Part shown: positions 28,932 through 38,174 of the stretch, in pieces
How positions within the stretch are numbered: position 1 is the stretch's first letter
Layout of the letters: the number at the start of each line of letters is the position of its first letter
From: Maritimibacter alkaliphilus HTCC2654
GTDB taxonomy: Bacteria > Pseudomonadota > Alphaproteobacteria > Rhodobacterales > Rhodobacteraceae
Assembly: GCF_000152805.1 (NCBI RefSeq)
Contig: NZ_CH902578.1
Coordinates: forward strand, 792,256-849,087
Direction of reading: 5' to 3'
DNA: 56,832 bases
Notes under the pieces: generated by a model
Told to the model about the DNA's origin: nothing
The model's database searches: none
The model's input: only the letters and a program-made list of their open reading frames with translations
Translations under genes and position numbers: made by a program

Positions 28932-29936
28932 TTACCCGGCCCGGTGCGTCATCAGGCTATGAAACTCAGCGTCCAGCGCCGCAATGTCAATATCGTCGGG
29001 GGCCTTGCGCCATGTCAGCGCGGCCTCGGCGCGCACGGCGGCCTGCCCGGCCAGTCGCCCGGTGGCGGCCACCACGGCCTGCATCTCGTCCCGCTCGCCG
29101 TTGCAGTGCAGGATCAGGTCGCACCCGGCCTGAAGCGCGTCATGGCACCGATCTTCGAAGCTGCCCGCGAGCGCCTTCATCGAAATGTCGTCGGACATGA
29201 GCAGCCCGCCGAACTTGATCCGGTCGCGGATGATCGAAATCATCTTGTGTGAGGTGGTCGCGGGCGCGTCGGGGTCGATATCGGCATAGACCACATGCGC
29301 CGTCATCGCGATGGGCAGACCCGCCACGGACTGAAACGCGAGGAAATCCGACACGTTCAGCGCCTTTTCCTTGGTCTTCACGACCGGCAGTTCCAGATGG
29401 CTGTCCGCCGTCGCGCGGCCATGACCCGGAATGTGCTTGATGACCGGCAGAACGCCGCCGTCCACCAACCCCGTGGCCGCGGCCCCCGCGATGTCGGCGA
29501 CCCGCACCACGTCATCGCCGTAGCAACGGTTCGCGAGGATCTCATGCGTGTCGGGGCGCACGAGGTCCAGCACCGGGGCGCAGTTTCCGTCGATCCCGAC
29601 GGCGCGCAGTTCGTGCGCGATGATCCGGTAGCGCAGATACATCGCCTCGGCGGCCTTGCGCTTGGTCAGCTTCACCTGTTCCAGCGGTGGCAGCCAGTCG
29701 CGCCAGTGGGGCGGTCGCATCCGGGCGACGCGGCCCCCTTCCTGATCAACGAAGATCGGAGCGTCGCGGCCCACGGCTTCGCGCAGTTCGGTGGTCAGCC
29801 ACGCGACCTGCTCCGGGTCTTCGATATTGCGCGCGAACAGGATGAAACCCCACGGATCCGCATCGCGAAAGAAGTCGCGCTCCCAACGAGTTAGACGCGG
29901 GCCCTCACACCCGAGGATGTAGGCACCCGCCCCCAT
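28932..29936 (-). CDS. nagZ: Beta-N-acetylhexosaminidase NagZ
   Basis: This 334-aa GH3 enzyme removes GlcNAc from anhydromuropeptides in cytoplasmic cell-wall recycling. Motifs are PIFVDQEGGRVARMRPPHWRD, the KHIPGHGRATADSHLELP loop with the catalytic His, and LLMSDDISMKAL carrying the Asp nucleophile. There is no signal peptide. It begins 4 bp after the SPOR gene's stop, so the two are co-transcribed, which fits a shared peptidoglycan theme. Confidence 0.95.
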   Translation of the reverse strand: MGAGAYILGCEGPRLTRWERDFFRDADPWGFILFARNIEDPEQVAWLTTELREAVGRDAPIFVDQEGGRVARMRPPHWRDWLPPLEQVKLTKRKAAEAMYLRYRIIAHELRAVGIDGNCAPVLDLVRPDTHEILANRCYGDDVVRVADIAGAAATGLVDGGVLPVIKHIPGHGRATADSHLELPVVKTKEKALNVSDFLAFQSVAGLPIAMTAHVVYADIDPDAPATTSHKMISIIRDRIKFGGLLMSDDISMKALAGSFEDRCHDALQAGCDLILHCNGERDEMQAVVAATGRLAGQAAVRAEAALTWRKAPDDIDIAALDAEFHSLMTHRAG

Positions 29937-29940
29937 TGGA

Positions 29941-31506
29941 TCAGCGCGTCACGACGGGAATGCAGGAGGCTTTGGCGGCCGTCAGGGCCGAGCACAGGCG
30001 CCGCGCTTCCGACAGGTCGTCGAAGCCCATGGCGCGCAGGCGGTAGAACGTCTTGCCGCCCGATTGGGCCTGTTCGATCACGCGCGACTTGCCTTCGAGG
30101 TATTCCGCGAAGCGCCCGTTCAGCGTGTCCCACTCCGCGCGCGCCACGTCCTCGGTGTCGAAGGCGCCAAGCTGGACGAGCCGCGTGCCCGCCGGAATGT
30201 CGGACGGCGCGACCTCCCGCGTGGCCTCGCGCGTGGCGGCCAGAAGCGCATCCGACGACGGGCTCGCAGCGGCACGGGTGACAAGGTCCGTGGGGCGCGC
30301 ACGCGGGCGCGGCGAGGCGGCGACGCCCGGCACGCTCGGCTGCACGATGTCGCCCGACCGCGCGGCGGCGAGCGCCCGCTCCTCGGCCTCGGGCGTCATG
30401 GAAAGGTCGGCCTCATCGCCCGACAAGGGCGCGGACCCGGCCGCGATCTGCTCGGCCATCGCACGTGCGGCGGCTTCCGCATCATCGGCGGACACCGCAG
30501 CATCCAGCGGTTCGGTCCCCAGCTTGGGCTGGCTGTCGCCGGCTTCGGCGGTCGGCGTCACCTCGATGGTCGACGAGGACACGGCAGGGGCATCGTTCTC
30601 TTCGAGCCGTTCGGCAGGCGGCGCGAGGACAAGCTGACGCGCAGGCCCTTCCGCCGCGCCTTCCGCGGTGACGTTGTTCACGGCCAGACCCTGATGTTCG
30701 GCATCTTCGCCGCCGGGATTGTCGGGCTGGATACGCATCGGCCCCTCGAGCGCGGCGATCACCGGCACTTCGGTCACGTCGCGCATGGCAAGCTGGTAAC
30801 CCCAGACGGCAAGACCGCCCACCAGCGCGATCGACAGGATCGCGCCGACGCCGTTCATGAACCCCGCCACGCGCCCGCGATCGGCCACGCCTTCGTCGGG
30901 CGCGGCGTAATAGGCGGCCTCGTGATACTGCGGCGCGGGATCGTAATGCGGCTGACCATAGGCCTCATGCGAGGCGGCATAGCCGTGCTGCGGCTGGGCC
31001 TGCGCCTGCTGATAGGGATTGGCGTATTGCTCGGGGGCCGCCCGATACGGTTGAGCGTGCGGCTGGGGCGCGGGCTGCGCCGGGGCCTGCCGACGCACCT
31101 GCGGCTGCGCCTGCATCTGACGCGGCTGAGGTTGCGGCTGGCGTGCTTGCGGCTGCGGCTGGCGTGGCTGCGGTTGCGCCTGCATCTGCGGTTGCGGCGC
31201 GCGGCCCTGCGCCGCCTGCTGAGGCTGGCGCGCGGGCTGCGTCGGCTGTGCGGGCCGCTGCATGGCCGGCTGAGGCGACCGCTGCGGCTGGGGCTGCGCC
31301 ACCCGCTGTTGGGTCTGCTGAGGCATCGGCGCCGATTGCGGCGCCGCCGGTCGCTGCGCCTGAAGCCGTGGCTCCTGCCGCGTCACGGGCGGCTGGCCGT
31401 GCCATGCCGGATCCTGCGCATGCGGGTGATGAGAGTGGCCCTGTTGGCCCTGCTGCGGATAGCCGGATTGTCCCGCGCGGGGACCGCCCCAATTCGCGTT
31501 CGTCAT
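29941..31506 (-). CDS. SPOR-domain membrane protein with Gln/Pro-rich N-terminal region
   Basis: This 521-aa protein has residues ~1-180 that are low-complexity Gln/Pro/Ala, then one membrane segment (VGAILSIALVGGLAVWGYQLAM), a periplasmic Ala/Glu-rich linker, and a C-terminal SPOR domain (about 445-520: AGTRLVQLGAFDTEDVARAEW, FYRLRAMGFDDLSEARRLCSAL). SPOR domains bind denuded septal glycan, so a cell-division role is likely. The N-terminal region would be cytoplasmic. ATG 31506 is chosen over a GTG 12 bp upstream. It lies between argS and nagZ, its normal place in this family. Confidence 0.9.
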   Translation of the reverse strand: MTNANWGGPRAGQSGYPQQGQQGHSHHPHAQDPAWHGQPPVTRQEPRLQAQRPAAPQSAPMPQQTQQRVAQPQPQRSPQPAMQRPAQPTQPARQPQQAAQGRAPQPQMQAQPQPRQPQPQARQPQPQPRQMQAQPQVRRQAPAQPAPQPHAQPYRAAPEQYANPYQQAQAQPQHGYAASHEAYGQPHYDPAPQYHEAAYYAAPDEGVADRGRVAGFMNGVGAILSIALVGGLAVWGYQLAMRDVTEVPVIAALEGPMRIQPDNPGGEDAEHQGLAVNNVTAEGAAEGPARQLVLAPPAERLEENDAPAVSSSTIEVTPTAEAGDSQPKLGTEPLDAAVSADDAEAAARAMAEQIAAGSAPLSGDEADLSMTPEAEERALAAARSGDIVQPSVPGVAASPRPRARPTDLVTRAAASPSSDALLAATREATREVAPSDIPAGTRLVQLGAFDTEDVARAEWDTLNGRFAEYLEGKSRVIEQAQSGGKTFYRLRAMGFDDLSEARRLCSALTAAKASCIPVVTR

Positions 31507-31639
31507 TGCCTGCCTCACTCCGGGAGCGCCGATCTTTCCGACCGATCACCCCTCGTCTCGTGCCTCGCCCGCCCCTTGTTTTTCTGGGTTTTTCACCCGG
31601 GATCTGGGCTTTTCCTGACTGCTCGGCGGCGCTTGTTCG

Positions 31640-33358
31640 TCAGCGCATTTCTTCGAGCGGCGTCACGCCAAGAATACCAAGACCCGCTGAAATCACAACG
31701 GAAACGGCTTTCGGCAGGGCAATTTTCGCCGCTGTTGCTTGGGAGTCACTCTCGGCAAGGAAACGCAGTTCGGGGTGATCATTCCCCTTGTTCCAGAGCG
31801 CGTGAAATTCACTGGCCAGTTCATACAGGTAGAACGCGATCCGGTGCGGCTCATGCGTGCGCGCGGCGATCTCGACCAGACGCGGCCACTCGGCCAATTT
31901 CTGCGCCACCTTGATCTCGGCCTCGTCGGTCAGCGACGGCTTGCCCGGCTCGACCCCCATGTCGGCGGCCTTGCGCAACACTGAATGGACCCGCGCATTG
32001 GCGTATTGCACGTAGAACACCGGGTTGTCCTTGGACTGCTCCAGCGCCTTGTCGAAATCGAAATCGAGCGGCGCGTCGTTCTTGCGGGTCAGCATGATGA
32101 ACCGGGTCACATCGGGCCCGACCTCGTCCACAACGTCGCGGAGCGTCACGAAAGTCCCGGCCCGCTTGGACATCTTGAACGGCTCGCCGTTCTTGTAGAG
32201 CTTCACGAGCTGCGTGAGCTTGATGTCGAGCGGCACCTTGTTGTCCGACAGCGCCGCGACTGCGGCCTTCATCCGCTTGACGTAACCGCCGTGATCGGCC
32301 CCGAACACGTCGATCAGCTGATCGAAGCCGCGCGTCACCTTGTCGTAATGATAGGCGATGTCGGGCGCGAAATAGGTCCAGGCCCCGTCCGATTTCATGA
32401 TCGGGCGGTCCACATCGTCGCCGTAGTCGGTCGACTTGAACAGGGTCTGCTCGCGCGGTTCCCAATCCTCGGACAGTTTGCCCTTCGGCGGCTCCAACGT
32501 GCCTTTGTAGATCAGGCCCTTGCCCCTGAGATCCTCGATCGCGGCCTCGATCCGGCCCGTGCCGTAAAGGCTCTTTTCCGAAAAGAACACGTCCATCTCG
32601 ACGCCGAGCGCCTTCAGGTCCGCACGGATCAGGTCGAGCATCGCATCGGTCGCGAAATCGCGCACGTCTTCCAGCCAGAACTGCTCGCCCTTGCCGACGA
32701 AGGCGTCGCCCACCTTGGCCTTCAGCGCCTCGCCCACCTCGATCAGGTAGTCGCCGGGATAGGTGCCGTCCTCGAACGCGACCTCCTGCCCGTGGGCTTC
32801 CAGATAGCGCAGGTAAACCGACCGCGCGAGCACATCGACCTGCGCGCCGCCGTCGTTGATGTAGTATTCGCGGGTGACGTCATGGCCCGCATAGGCCAGA
32901 AGGCTCGCCAGCGCGTCGCCGAACACCGCACCGCGCGTGTGACCGACGTGAAGCGGCCCGGTCGGGTTGGCGGACACGTATTCGACGTTGACCTTCTGCC
33001 CCTGCCCCATGTCGGACGTGCCGTAATCGGGATCGGCCAGAACGCCCTCGACCAATGCGGCCCAGACGCCCGGTTCGAGCCGCAGGTTCAGAAACCCCGG
33101 CCCCGCGACCTCGGCGGAGGCGATCCGGTCGTCGGCGGCCAGTTTGGCGGACAGGGCGTCGGCAATGTCGCGCGGCTTGGCGCCTGCTGGCTTAGCCAGC
33201 ACCATCGCCGCATTGGTCGCCATATCCCCATGCGCCGCATCGCGCGGCGGCTCGACCGCGACGTTCGCGAAATCGAGCCCGGCGGGCAGCGCCCCCTCGG
33301 CCACGAGCGCATCGAGCGAGGCAATCACGAGAGACCGGATATCGGCGAAAAGGTTCAT
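31640..33358 (-). CDS. argS: Arginyl-tRNA synthetase
   Basis: This 572-aa class I synthetase has an Add-1 N-terminal domain, the HIGH-type motif in [20 protein letters not shown], the KMSK motif in [13 protein letters not shown], and a DALR-type anticodon domain ending in [21 protein letters not shown]. All expected parts are present. It heads the SPOR-nagZ-scpA-scpB run with a 133-bp gap downstream. Its 5' side is a 306-bp repeat-rich gap. Confidence 0.97.
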   Translation of the reverse strand: MNLFADIRSLVIASLDALVAEGALPAGLDFANVAVEPPRDAAHGDMATNAAMVLAKPAGAKPRDIADALSAKLAADDRIASAEVAGPGFLNLRLEPGVWAALVEGVLADPDYGTSDMGQGQKVNVEYVSANPTGPLHVGHTRGAVFGDALASLLAYAGHDVTREYYINDGGAQVDVLARSVYLRYLEAHGQEVAFEDGTYPGDYLIEVGEALKAKVGDAFVGKGEQFWLEDVRDFATDAMLDLIRADLKALGVEMDVFFSEKSLYGTGRIEAAIEDLRGKGLIYKGTLEPPKGKLSEDWEPREQTLFKSTDYGDDVDRPIMKSDGAWTYFAPDIAYHYDKVTRGFDQLIDVFGADHGGYVKRMKAAVAALSDNKVPLDIKLTQLVKLYKNGEPFKMSKRAGTFVTLRDVVDEVGPDVTRFIMLTRKNDAPLDFDFDKALEQSKDNPVFYVQYANARVHSVLRKAADMGVEPGKPSLTDEAEIKVAQKLAEWPRLVEIAARTHEPHRIAFYLYELASEFHALWNKGNDHPELRFLAESDSQATAAKIALPKAVSVVISAGLGILGVTPLEEMR

Positions 33359-33419
33359 GTCACACCTGTCTGAGAAACCCCGCGCGGTCTACCACGCCCC
33401 GCGCAGAGGTCAACGCCCG

Positions 33420-33495
33420 CGAGTCGTCTGCGGGTCAAGGATGCCGCAGGCACGGCGGCCTTGCCGCCGCTTGTCCTTGACGCGCAGGCGACTCG
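33420..33495. repeat. Long imperfect palindrome (cruciform-forming repeat)
   Basis: Left arm 33420-33441 and right arm 33474-33495 match at 20 of 22 positions. The centre contains CGGCGG-CCTT-GCCGCC. A second palindrome (GGCGC..TTGAGGGG / CCCCTCAA..GCGCC) follows at 33511-33545, and the module shared with 27.18 kb follows at about 33629-33666. Together these fill the 306-bp argS-dgt gap; no gene is seen there. Confidence 0.8.
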
Positions 33496-33664
33496 CATCA
33501 CCCTTGATCTGGCGCCTTGAGGGGCGGATCGCCCCCTCAAGCGCCTCCCCAGCAAACGAAGCGACCTCGGCCAAAGGGTCAGCCCAATGGCAAGAGCGCC
33601 CACCGCGCCTGTCCGCCCGAAGGCGGAGAGGCGCAAACTCTGCGCGGGCGTCAGCCCGCACCGC

Positions 33665-34834
33665 TTACTTGGACAAAAGCCGGGATCGGGTGTCGGTGCC
33701 GCCGATGAAGCGCGAGTGGGTCTCGATCGCGAAGCGGTCGGTCATCCCGGCGATGTAATCCGCAACGATCCGCGCCAGCGCCCGCTCGTCCGCGGCCTCC
33801 GCCACGTCCTCGCGCCATTCCGAGGGCAGGTAATCGGGGTGTTCCATGAACAGCGGGAACAACTCGTCGATGATCGTCGTCACCTCTTCACGCATCTTTA
33901 CCACTGAGGGCGCGCGATAGACCTTGCGGAACAAGAACCCGCGCAATTGCTTGAGTTCCTCCCAGATTTCATCCGAGAACCGAATGATCTGACGCCCGGC
34001 CATGCGCACGTCGGTCGCGGTCTTGGGGTCCACTTCGGCAATCGCGGCGCGCGAGGCCGCCAGAACGTCTTCGACCATCACGCCGAACACCCGGCGCAGC
34101 GCCTCGTGCCGACGGCGCTTCATGTCGAGGTTTGGATAAGCCTGATCGACCGCCGCATAGGACCGCCGGATCATCGGCACCACGAGGATTTCCTCCTCGT
34201 CGATCAGTTTGGCGCGGATCGCATCGTGCAGGTCGTGGTTGTTATAGGCGATGTCGTCGGCCAGTGCCGCGATCTGTGCCTCGGCGCTCGCGTGCGTATG
34301 CAGTTCAAGGTCCTGCACCGCATTGTATTCGGCCAGCGCGACAGGCAACTCGCCCGTCACCGGACCGTTGTGTTTCGCAATGCCTTCAAGGGTTTCCCAG
34401 GTGAGGTTCAACCCGTCGAACTCGGCATAATGCCGTTCGAGCGAGGTGACGATCCGCAAAGCCTGTGCGTTGTGGTCGAAGCCGCCATAGGGCTGCATCA
34501 GCGCGTCCAGCGCATCCTCGCCCGTATGACCGAACGGCGTATGTCCAAGGTCATGGGCCAGCGCCACGGCTTCCGTCAATTGCCCGGACATGCCCAGAGT
34601 GCCCGCAATCGTGCGCGCGACCTGCGCCACCTCGATGGAATGGGTCAGCCGCGTGCGGTAATAGTCGCCCTCGTGCTCCAGAAACACCTGCGTCTTGTGC
34701 TTGAGCCGCCGGAACGCCGACGAATGGATGATCCGGTCGCGGTCGCGCTGGAAACACGAGCGAAACTGGCTTTCTTCTTCGGGGTATAGCCTGCCCCGGC
34801 TTTGCGCCGGATCACACGCGAATGTGGCCTTCAT
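33665..34834 (-). CDS. dgt: Deoxyguanosinetriphosphate triphosphohydrolase-like protein
   Basis: This 389-aa HD-superfamily enzyme hydrolyses dNTPs to nucleosides and triphosphate. The HD metal ligands are in TRLTHSIEVAQVARTIA, AVALAHDLGHTPFGHTGE and ADDIAYNNHDLHD; the FDHNAQALRIVT segment is typical of the dGTPase group. It is cytoplasmic and of normal length. ATG 34834 (MKATFACDPAQSRGR) is chosen; an upstream in-frame extension of 14 residues is not family-like. It is divergent from the ErpA-like gene, with starts 88 bp apart. Confidence 0.94.
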   Translation of the reverse strand: MKATFACDPAQSRGRLYPEEESQFRSCFQRDRDRIIHSSAFRRLKHKTQVFLEHEGDYYRTRLTHSIEVAQVARTIAGTLGMSGQLTEAVALAHDLGHTPFGHTGEDALDALMQPYGGFDHNAQALRIVTSLERHYAEFDGLNLTWETLEGIAKHNGPVTGELPVALAEYNAVQDLELHTHASAEAQIAALADDIAYNNHDLHDAIRAKLIDEEEILVVPMIRRSYAAVDQAYPNLDMKRRRHEALRRVFGVMVEDVLAASRAAIAEVDPKTATDVRMAGRQIIRFSDEIWEELKQLRGFLFRKVYRAPSVVKMREEVTTIIDELFPLFMEHPDYLPSEWREDVAEAADERALARIVADYIAGMTDRFAIETHSRFIGGTDTRSRLLSK

Positions 34835-34922
34835 GGTGCCGCCGCGCCTTTCTCGTCTCTTGTTGCCCTGTCCCAAGGCTCATATATTCCAACTGCTACG
34901 GACTTGAAACATCGGGTGAAAC

Positions 34923-35252
34923 ATGGACCTCAACCTGCCCCCCAAAGTGACCGACCGCGCCTTCGCCCGGCTGGGCGAAATCGGTGCGGGCAAGGACGGC
35001 AAGGCGCTGCGCGTGGCCGTCGAAGGCGGTGGCTGCTCGGGCTTTCAATACGACATCGCGCTGGACGCGCCCGATGACGGCGACCTCGTGCTCGAAGGCG
35101 CGGGCGAGAAGGTCGTGATCGACGAAGTGTCCCTGCCGTTCCTGACCGGGGCCACCATCGACTTCACCGAAGAGCTGATCGGCGCGCGCTTCGTGATCGA
35201 CAATCCGAACGCGTCAAGCTCCTGCGGCTGCGGCACCTCGTTCTCGATGTAG
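34923..35252 (+). CDS. erpA: A-type iron-sulfur carrier (HesB/IscA family, ErpA-like)
   Basis: This 109-aa protein carries the three conserved cysteines of A-type carriers: GGGCSGFQY and the C-terminal SSCGCGTSFSM. It delivers Fe-S clusters to apoproteins in the cytoplasm. The C-terminal CGCGxSF is the standard ending. ErpA and IscA cannot be fully told apart by eye; the lone location (no isc or suf genes) favours ErpA. Confidence 0.9.
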   Translation: MDLNLPPKVTDRAFARLGEIGAGKDGKALRVAVEGGGCSGFQYDIALDAPDDGDLVLEGAGEKVVIDEVSLPFLTGATIDFTEELIGARFVIDNPNASSSCGCGTSFSM

Positions 35253-35388
35253 CCGTTTTGCGCCGCGAGGCGTCGCAATCGGGGACTCTGCCCCGTCGCC
35301 ATTGTCTCTCGGACCAATGGCGTGACAATTGCGACCCCCGAGGTATTTTCAGACCGAAGAAGAAGACCTCGGGAGCGAGACAGGCGCC

Positions 35389-37410
35389 ATGTCGGACCAA
35401 GACCCCCTCATCATTTTCACCCCGTCGGGCAAGCGCGGACGGGTGCCGGAAGGCACGCCCGTGCTGGACGCCGCGCGCCGGTTGGGGGTCGACCTCGATT
35501 CGGTCTGCGGCGGGCGCGGCAAGTGCTCCAAATGTCAGGTGGCGCCGGGCTATGGCGAGTTCGCCAAGCACGGGGTGACGGTTGCCCGCGACGCGCTGTC
35601 GGCATGGAACGAGGTCGAAGCGCGCTATGATCGTATCCGGGGCCTGAAGGATGGGCGTCGGCTGGGCTGTCAGGCGCGCGTCATGAAGGACGTCGTGATC
35701 GACGTGCCGCCGGAAAGCCAGGTTCACAAGCAGGTGGTGCGCAAGCGGGCGGAGTTGCGCGACATCGTGCTTTCGTCCCCCCTGAGCCTTGCCTATGTCG
35801 AAGTGGCCGCGCCGGACATGCATCATCCGTCGAGCGATCTCGACCGGCTGCTGGATGCACTCAAGGCGCAGGTGGGGCTGGAGCGGCTCGGGATCGACCG
35901 TCACCTCCTCCCCGTCCTGCAACCCACGTTGCGCAAGGGCAAGTGGGCGGTGACGGCGGCGATCCACGTCGACGGCGACCCGCGTGTCGTCGCGCTCTGG
36001 CCGGATTTCTTCGAGGGGCCGCTGCATGGCGTGGCCGTCGATCTTGGCTCGACCACCATCGCGGGGCATCTGGTGAACCTCGTCACCGGCGAGGTTCTGG
36101 CTTCGTCCGGCCTGATGAACCCGCAGATCCGGTTCGGCGAAGACCTGATGAGCCGAGTATCCTATTCGATGATGAACCCCGGCGGCGCGGCCGAAATGAC
36201 GCGCGTGGTGCGCGAGGGCGTGGACCGTCTGATCGGCGAGCTGGTGGCCGAGGCCGGGATCGGCGCCGAGACGCTGCTCGACGCGAGTTTCGTGATGAAC
36301 CCGGTGATGCATCACCTGTTTCTGGGTCTCGACCCATATGAGCTGGGACAGGCGCCTTTCGCGCTTGCCGTGGGAACGGCCCAGCGGATGATGGCCAGCG
36401 ATCTGGGCCTGACCATCGCCCCCGGCACGCGCGCCTATGTCCTGCCGCTGATCGCAGGCCATGTGGGGGCCGATGCGGCGGCCGTCGCCCTGTCGGAAGC
36501 GCCGCATCGCTCGGACGACCTCGTGCTGGTCGTGGACGTGGGGACCAACGCGGAGATTCTGCTCGGGGATAAGACTGGCGTGCTCGCCTGTTCCTCGCCC
36601 ACAGGCCCCGCTTTCGAGGGCGCACAGATCAGCGCAGGACAGCGGGCAGCCCCCGGTGCGATCGAGCGGGTCGAGATCGACCCCGTGACCAGGGAGCCGC
36701 GCTTCAAGGTCATCGGCTGCGACCTGTGGTCGACCGAGGACGGGTTCCGGACCGCCGTCGCGGCGAGCGGGATCACCGGCATCTGCGGATCGGGTATCAT
36801 CGAAGTGGTGGCCGAGATGCGCATGGCGGGCATCGTGGACCCCGGCGGGCTGATCGGCGCGCCCGAGGCCACGGGCACGGCGCGCTGCATCCCCGAAGGG
36901 CGGACCTATTCCTACCTGTTGTGGGAGGATGGCGACCGCCGGATCACCGTGACCAATGGCGACATCCGCGCGATCCAGATGGCCAAGGCCGCGCTTTATG
37001 CAGGTGCGCGTCTGCTCATGGACAAGCGCGGCGTGGACCGCGTGGACCGGGTGGTGCTGGCGGGCGCGTTCGGGGCGCATATCTCACCCAAACACGCGAT
37101 GGTTCTGGGCATGATCCCGGACTGTCCGCTGGACAGGGTGACGAGCGCGGGCAACGCGGCGGGCACCGGGGCGCGGATCGCGCTTCTGAACCGTGAGGCG
37201 CGGGGCGAGGTCGAGGCGCTCGTGCGCCGGATCGAAAAGATCGAAACCGCCGTCGAACCGCGATTTCAGGAGCATTTCGTCGCGGCCACCGCCATGCCGA
37301 ACGCCGCCGACCCTTTCCCGATCCTGCGCTCGGTCGTCGATCTGCCGGAGGTCGATTTCAACACCGGCGGCAGCGGCGACGGCGGGCGGCGGCGCAGGCG
37401 GCGGGGTTGA
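35389..37410 (+). CDS. DUF4445 corrinoid-reactivation-like protein with N-terminal 2Fe-2S ferredoxin domain
   Basis: This 673-aa protein starts with a 2Fe-2S ferredoxin fold (residues ~1-95; Cys in VCGGRGKCSKCQ and RLGCQARV), a linker, and an ASKHA-type ATPase region: VDLGSTTIAGHLVNLVTGEV, VDVGTNAEILLGD, GICGSGIIEVVAEM and VVLAGAFGAHISPKHAMVLG. This is the RACo/RamA architecture, in which ATP-driven electron transfer reactivates the Co(I) state of a corrinoid protein. The client methyltransferase is not in the window. The GTA-adjacent ATG at 35389 is preferred over an upstream in-frame start. The C-terminus ends in an Arg-rich tail. Confidence 0.88.
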   Translation: MSDQDPLIIFTPSGKRGRVPEGTPVLDAARRLGVDLDSVCGGRGKCSKCQVAPGYGEFAKHGVTVARDALSAWNEVEARYDRIRGLKDGRRLGCQARVMKDVVIDVPPESQVHKQVVRKRAELRDIVLSSPLSLAYVEVAAPDMHHPSSDLDRLLDALKAQVGLERLGIDRHLLPVLQPTLRKGKWAVTAAIHVDGDPRVVALWPDFFEGPLHGVAVDLGSTTIAGHLVNLVTGEVLASSGLMNPQIRFGEDLMSRVSYSMMNPGGAAEMTRVVREGVDRLIGELVAEAGIGAETLLDASFVMNPVMHHLFLGLDPYELGQAPFALAVGTAQRMMASDLGLTIAPGTRAYVLPLIAGHVGADAAAVALSEAPHRSDDLVLVVDVGTNAEILLGDKTGVLACSSPTGPAFEGAQISAGQRAAPGAIERVEIDPVTREPRFKVIGCDLWSTEDGFRTAVAASGITGICGSGIIEVVAEMRMAGIVDPGGLIGAPEATGTARCIPEGRTYSYLLWEDGDRRITVTNGDIRAIQMAKAALYAGARLLMDKRGVDRVDRVVLAGAFGAHISPKHAMVLGMIPDCPLDRVTSAGNAAGTGARIALLNREARGEVEALVRRIEKIETAVEPRFQEHFVAATAMPNAADPFPILRSVVDLPEVDFNTGGSGDGGRRRRRRG

Positions 37411-37470
37411 GGGTTGCCGGAAAGGCGAAATCCCGAAAGACTGGCCCTGCCGCCGCCGAAAGGACCCCTG

Positions 37471-37947
37471 ATGCTCCGCGCCATGCTCGCCCTTGCCCTG
37501 TTCACCCAAGCCGCCACCGCCGAGGATTTTTCCAGCGCCATGCTCAAGGGCGCGGACCTGTCCGGGCAGGACCTTGCCGGCAGCGACTTTTCCGGGGCTT
37601 TTCTGGGCGAGGCGAACCTGACCGGCACGACGGTGGACGGCGCGACATTCGACGGTGCGCTGCTGACCGACGCGACGATGACGGGCTGTTCGGCCAAGGG
37701 CGCGATCTTCACCGGCGCGGTGCTGAAGGACGCCGATCTTTCGGGCTGCGCTCTTGCGGGCGCGGATTTCACGGGTGCCCTTCTCGAAGGCGCGTCGCTT
37801 GCCGGTGCCGACCTGACGGGCGCCAGTCTCAGAAGCACCCTCATGGCAGGTGCGGACCTGACCGGGGCGACGGTGACGGAGGTGGATTTCACCGAAGCCC
37901 GTCTTTGCGACGCGCTTATGCCCGATGGAACGCGCGGGGCCTGCTAG
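37471..37947 (+). CDS. Secreted pentapeptide-repeat protein
   Basis: This 158-aa protein has a short signal peptide (MLRAMLALALFTQAATA) followed by about twenty A-[DN]-[LF]-x-G type pentapeptides that should form a right-handed quadrilateral helix. The C-terminus has a single Cys in ARLCDALMPDGT and ends RGAC. It is probably periplasmic. The ATG at 37471 gives the signal peptide; an upstream in-frame extension does not. The role is unknown. It is the last host gene before the split tRNA-Gly. Confidence 0.82.
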   Translation: MLRAMLALALFTQAATAEDFSSAMLKGADLSGQDLAGSDFSGAFLGEANLTGTTVDGATFDGALLTDATMTGCSAKGAIFTGAVLKDADLSGCALAGADFTGALLEGASLAGADLTGASLRSTLMAGADLTGATVTEVDFTEARLCDALMPDGTRGAC

Positions 37948-37959
37948 ACGCAGAGCCCC

Positions 37960-37988
37960 TTGACGGACCCCGCACTCAATCGTATCTC
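37960..37988 (+). promoter_or_regulatory. Promoter of the host tRNA-Gly, now reading into the element
   Basis: TTGACG (37960-37965), a 17-bp spacer and TATCTC (37983-37988) lie 9 bp before the tRNA start. After integration it points at the integrase gene. Confidence 0.7.
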
Positions 37989-37997
37989 AGCCGTCAC

Positions 37998-38039
37998 GCG
38001 GGTGTAGCTCAATGGTAGAGCAGGAGCTTCCCAAGCTTA
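37998..38039 (+). pseudogene. 5' half of disrupted host tRNA-Gly(CCC)
   Basis: The sequence is a normal tRNA-Gly through the D arm and the anticodon stem-loop (TTCCCAA loop), then departs from tRNA sequence. No T arm and no strand complementary to the acceptor GCGGGTG follows. The missing 3' half is at 53762-53808. Confidence 0.9.
38025..38039 (+). repeat. attL core
   Basis: AGCTTCCCAAGCTTA is the anticodon stem-loop of tRNA-Gly and is repeated exactly at 53762-53776. These mark the crossover region of the element. Confidence 0.85.
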
Positions 38040-38141
38040 CGTTTCGAGTTTGCGGATCTTGTCGCACCTTGCAAGACGCTTGATTTACAACGAAAAACCG
38101 TCTCATGTCGTTTCAGTGAACTGGCGCGAGTTGCATTTGCG

Positions 38142-38160
38142 CGCCTACAATTTCACTGCA
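38142..38160 (+). repeat. Element repeat CGCCTACAA-, left copy
   Basis: CGCCTACAATTTCACTGCA recurs at 41602-41620 with one mismatch, and its first ten bases recur in part near the right end (53681-53690). This copy lies between attL and the integrase start. An inverted CAGTGAA is at about 38115. Integrase arm site or operator are both possible. Confidence 0.5.
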
Positions 38161-38174
38161 AAAGGACGTGTGAG

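Noticed and set aside
37998-38075. Left tRNA copy as a functional tRNA-Gly
   Set aside because: After the anticodon arm there is no T arm and nothing that pairs with the acceptor strand.
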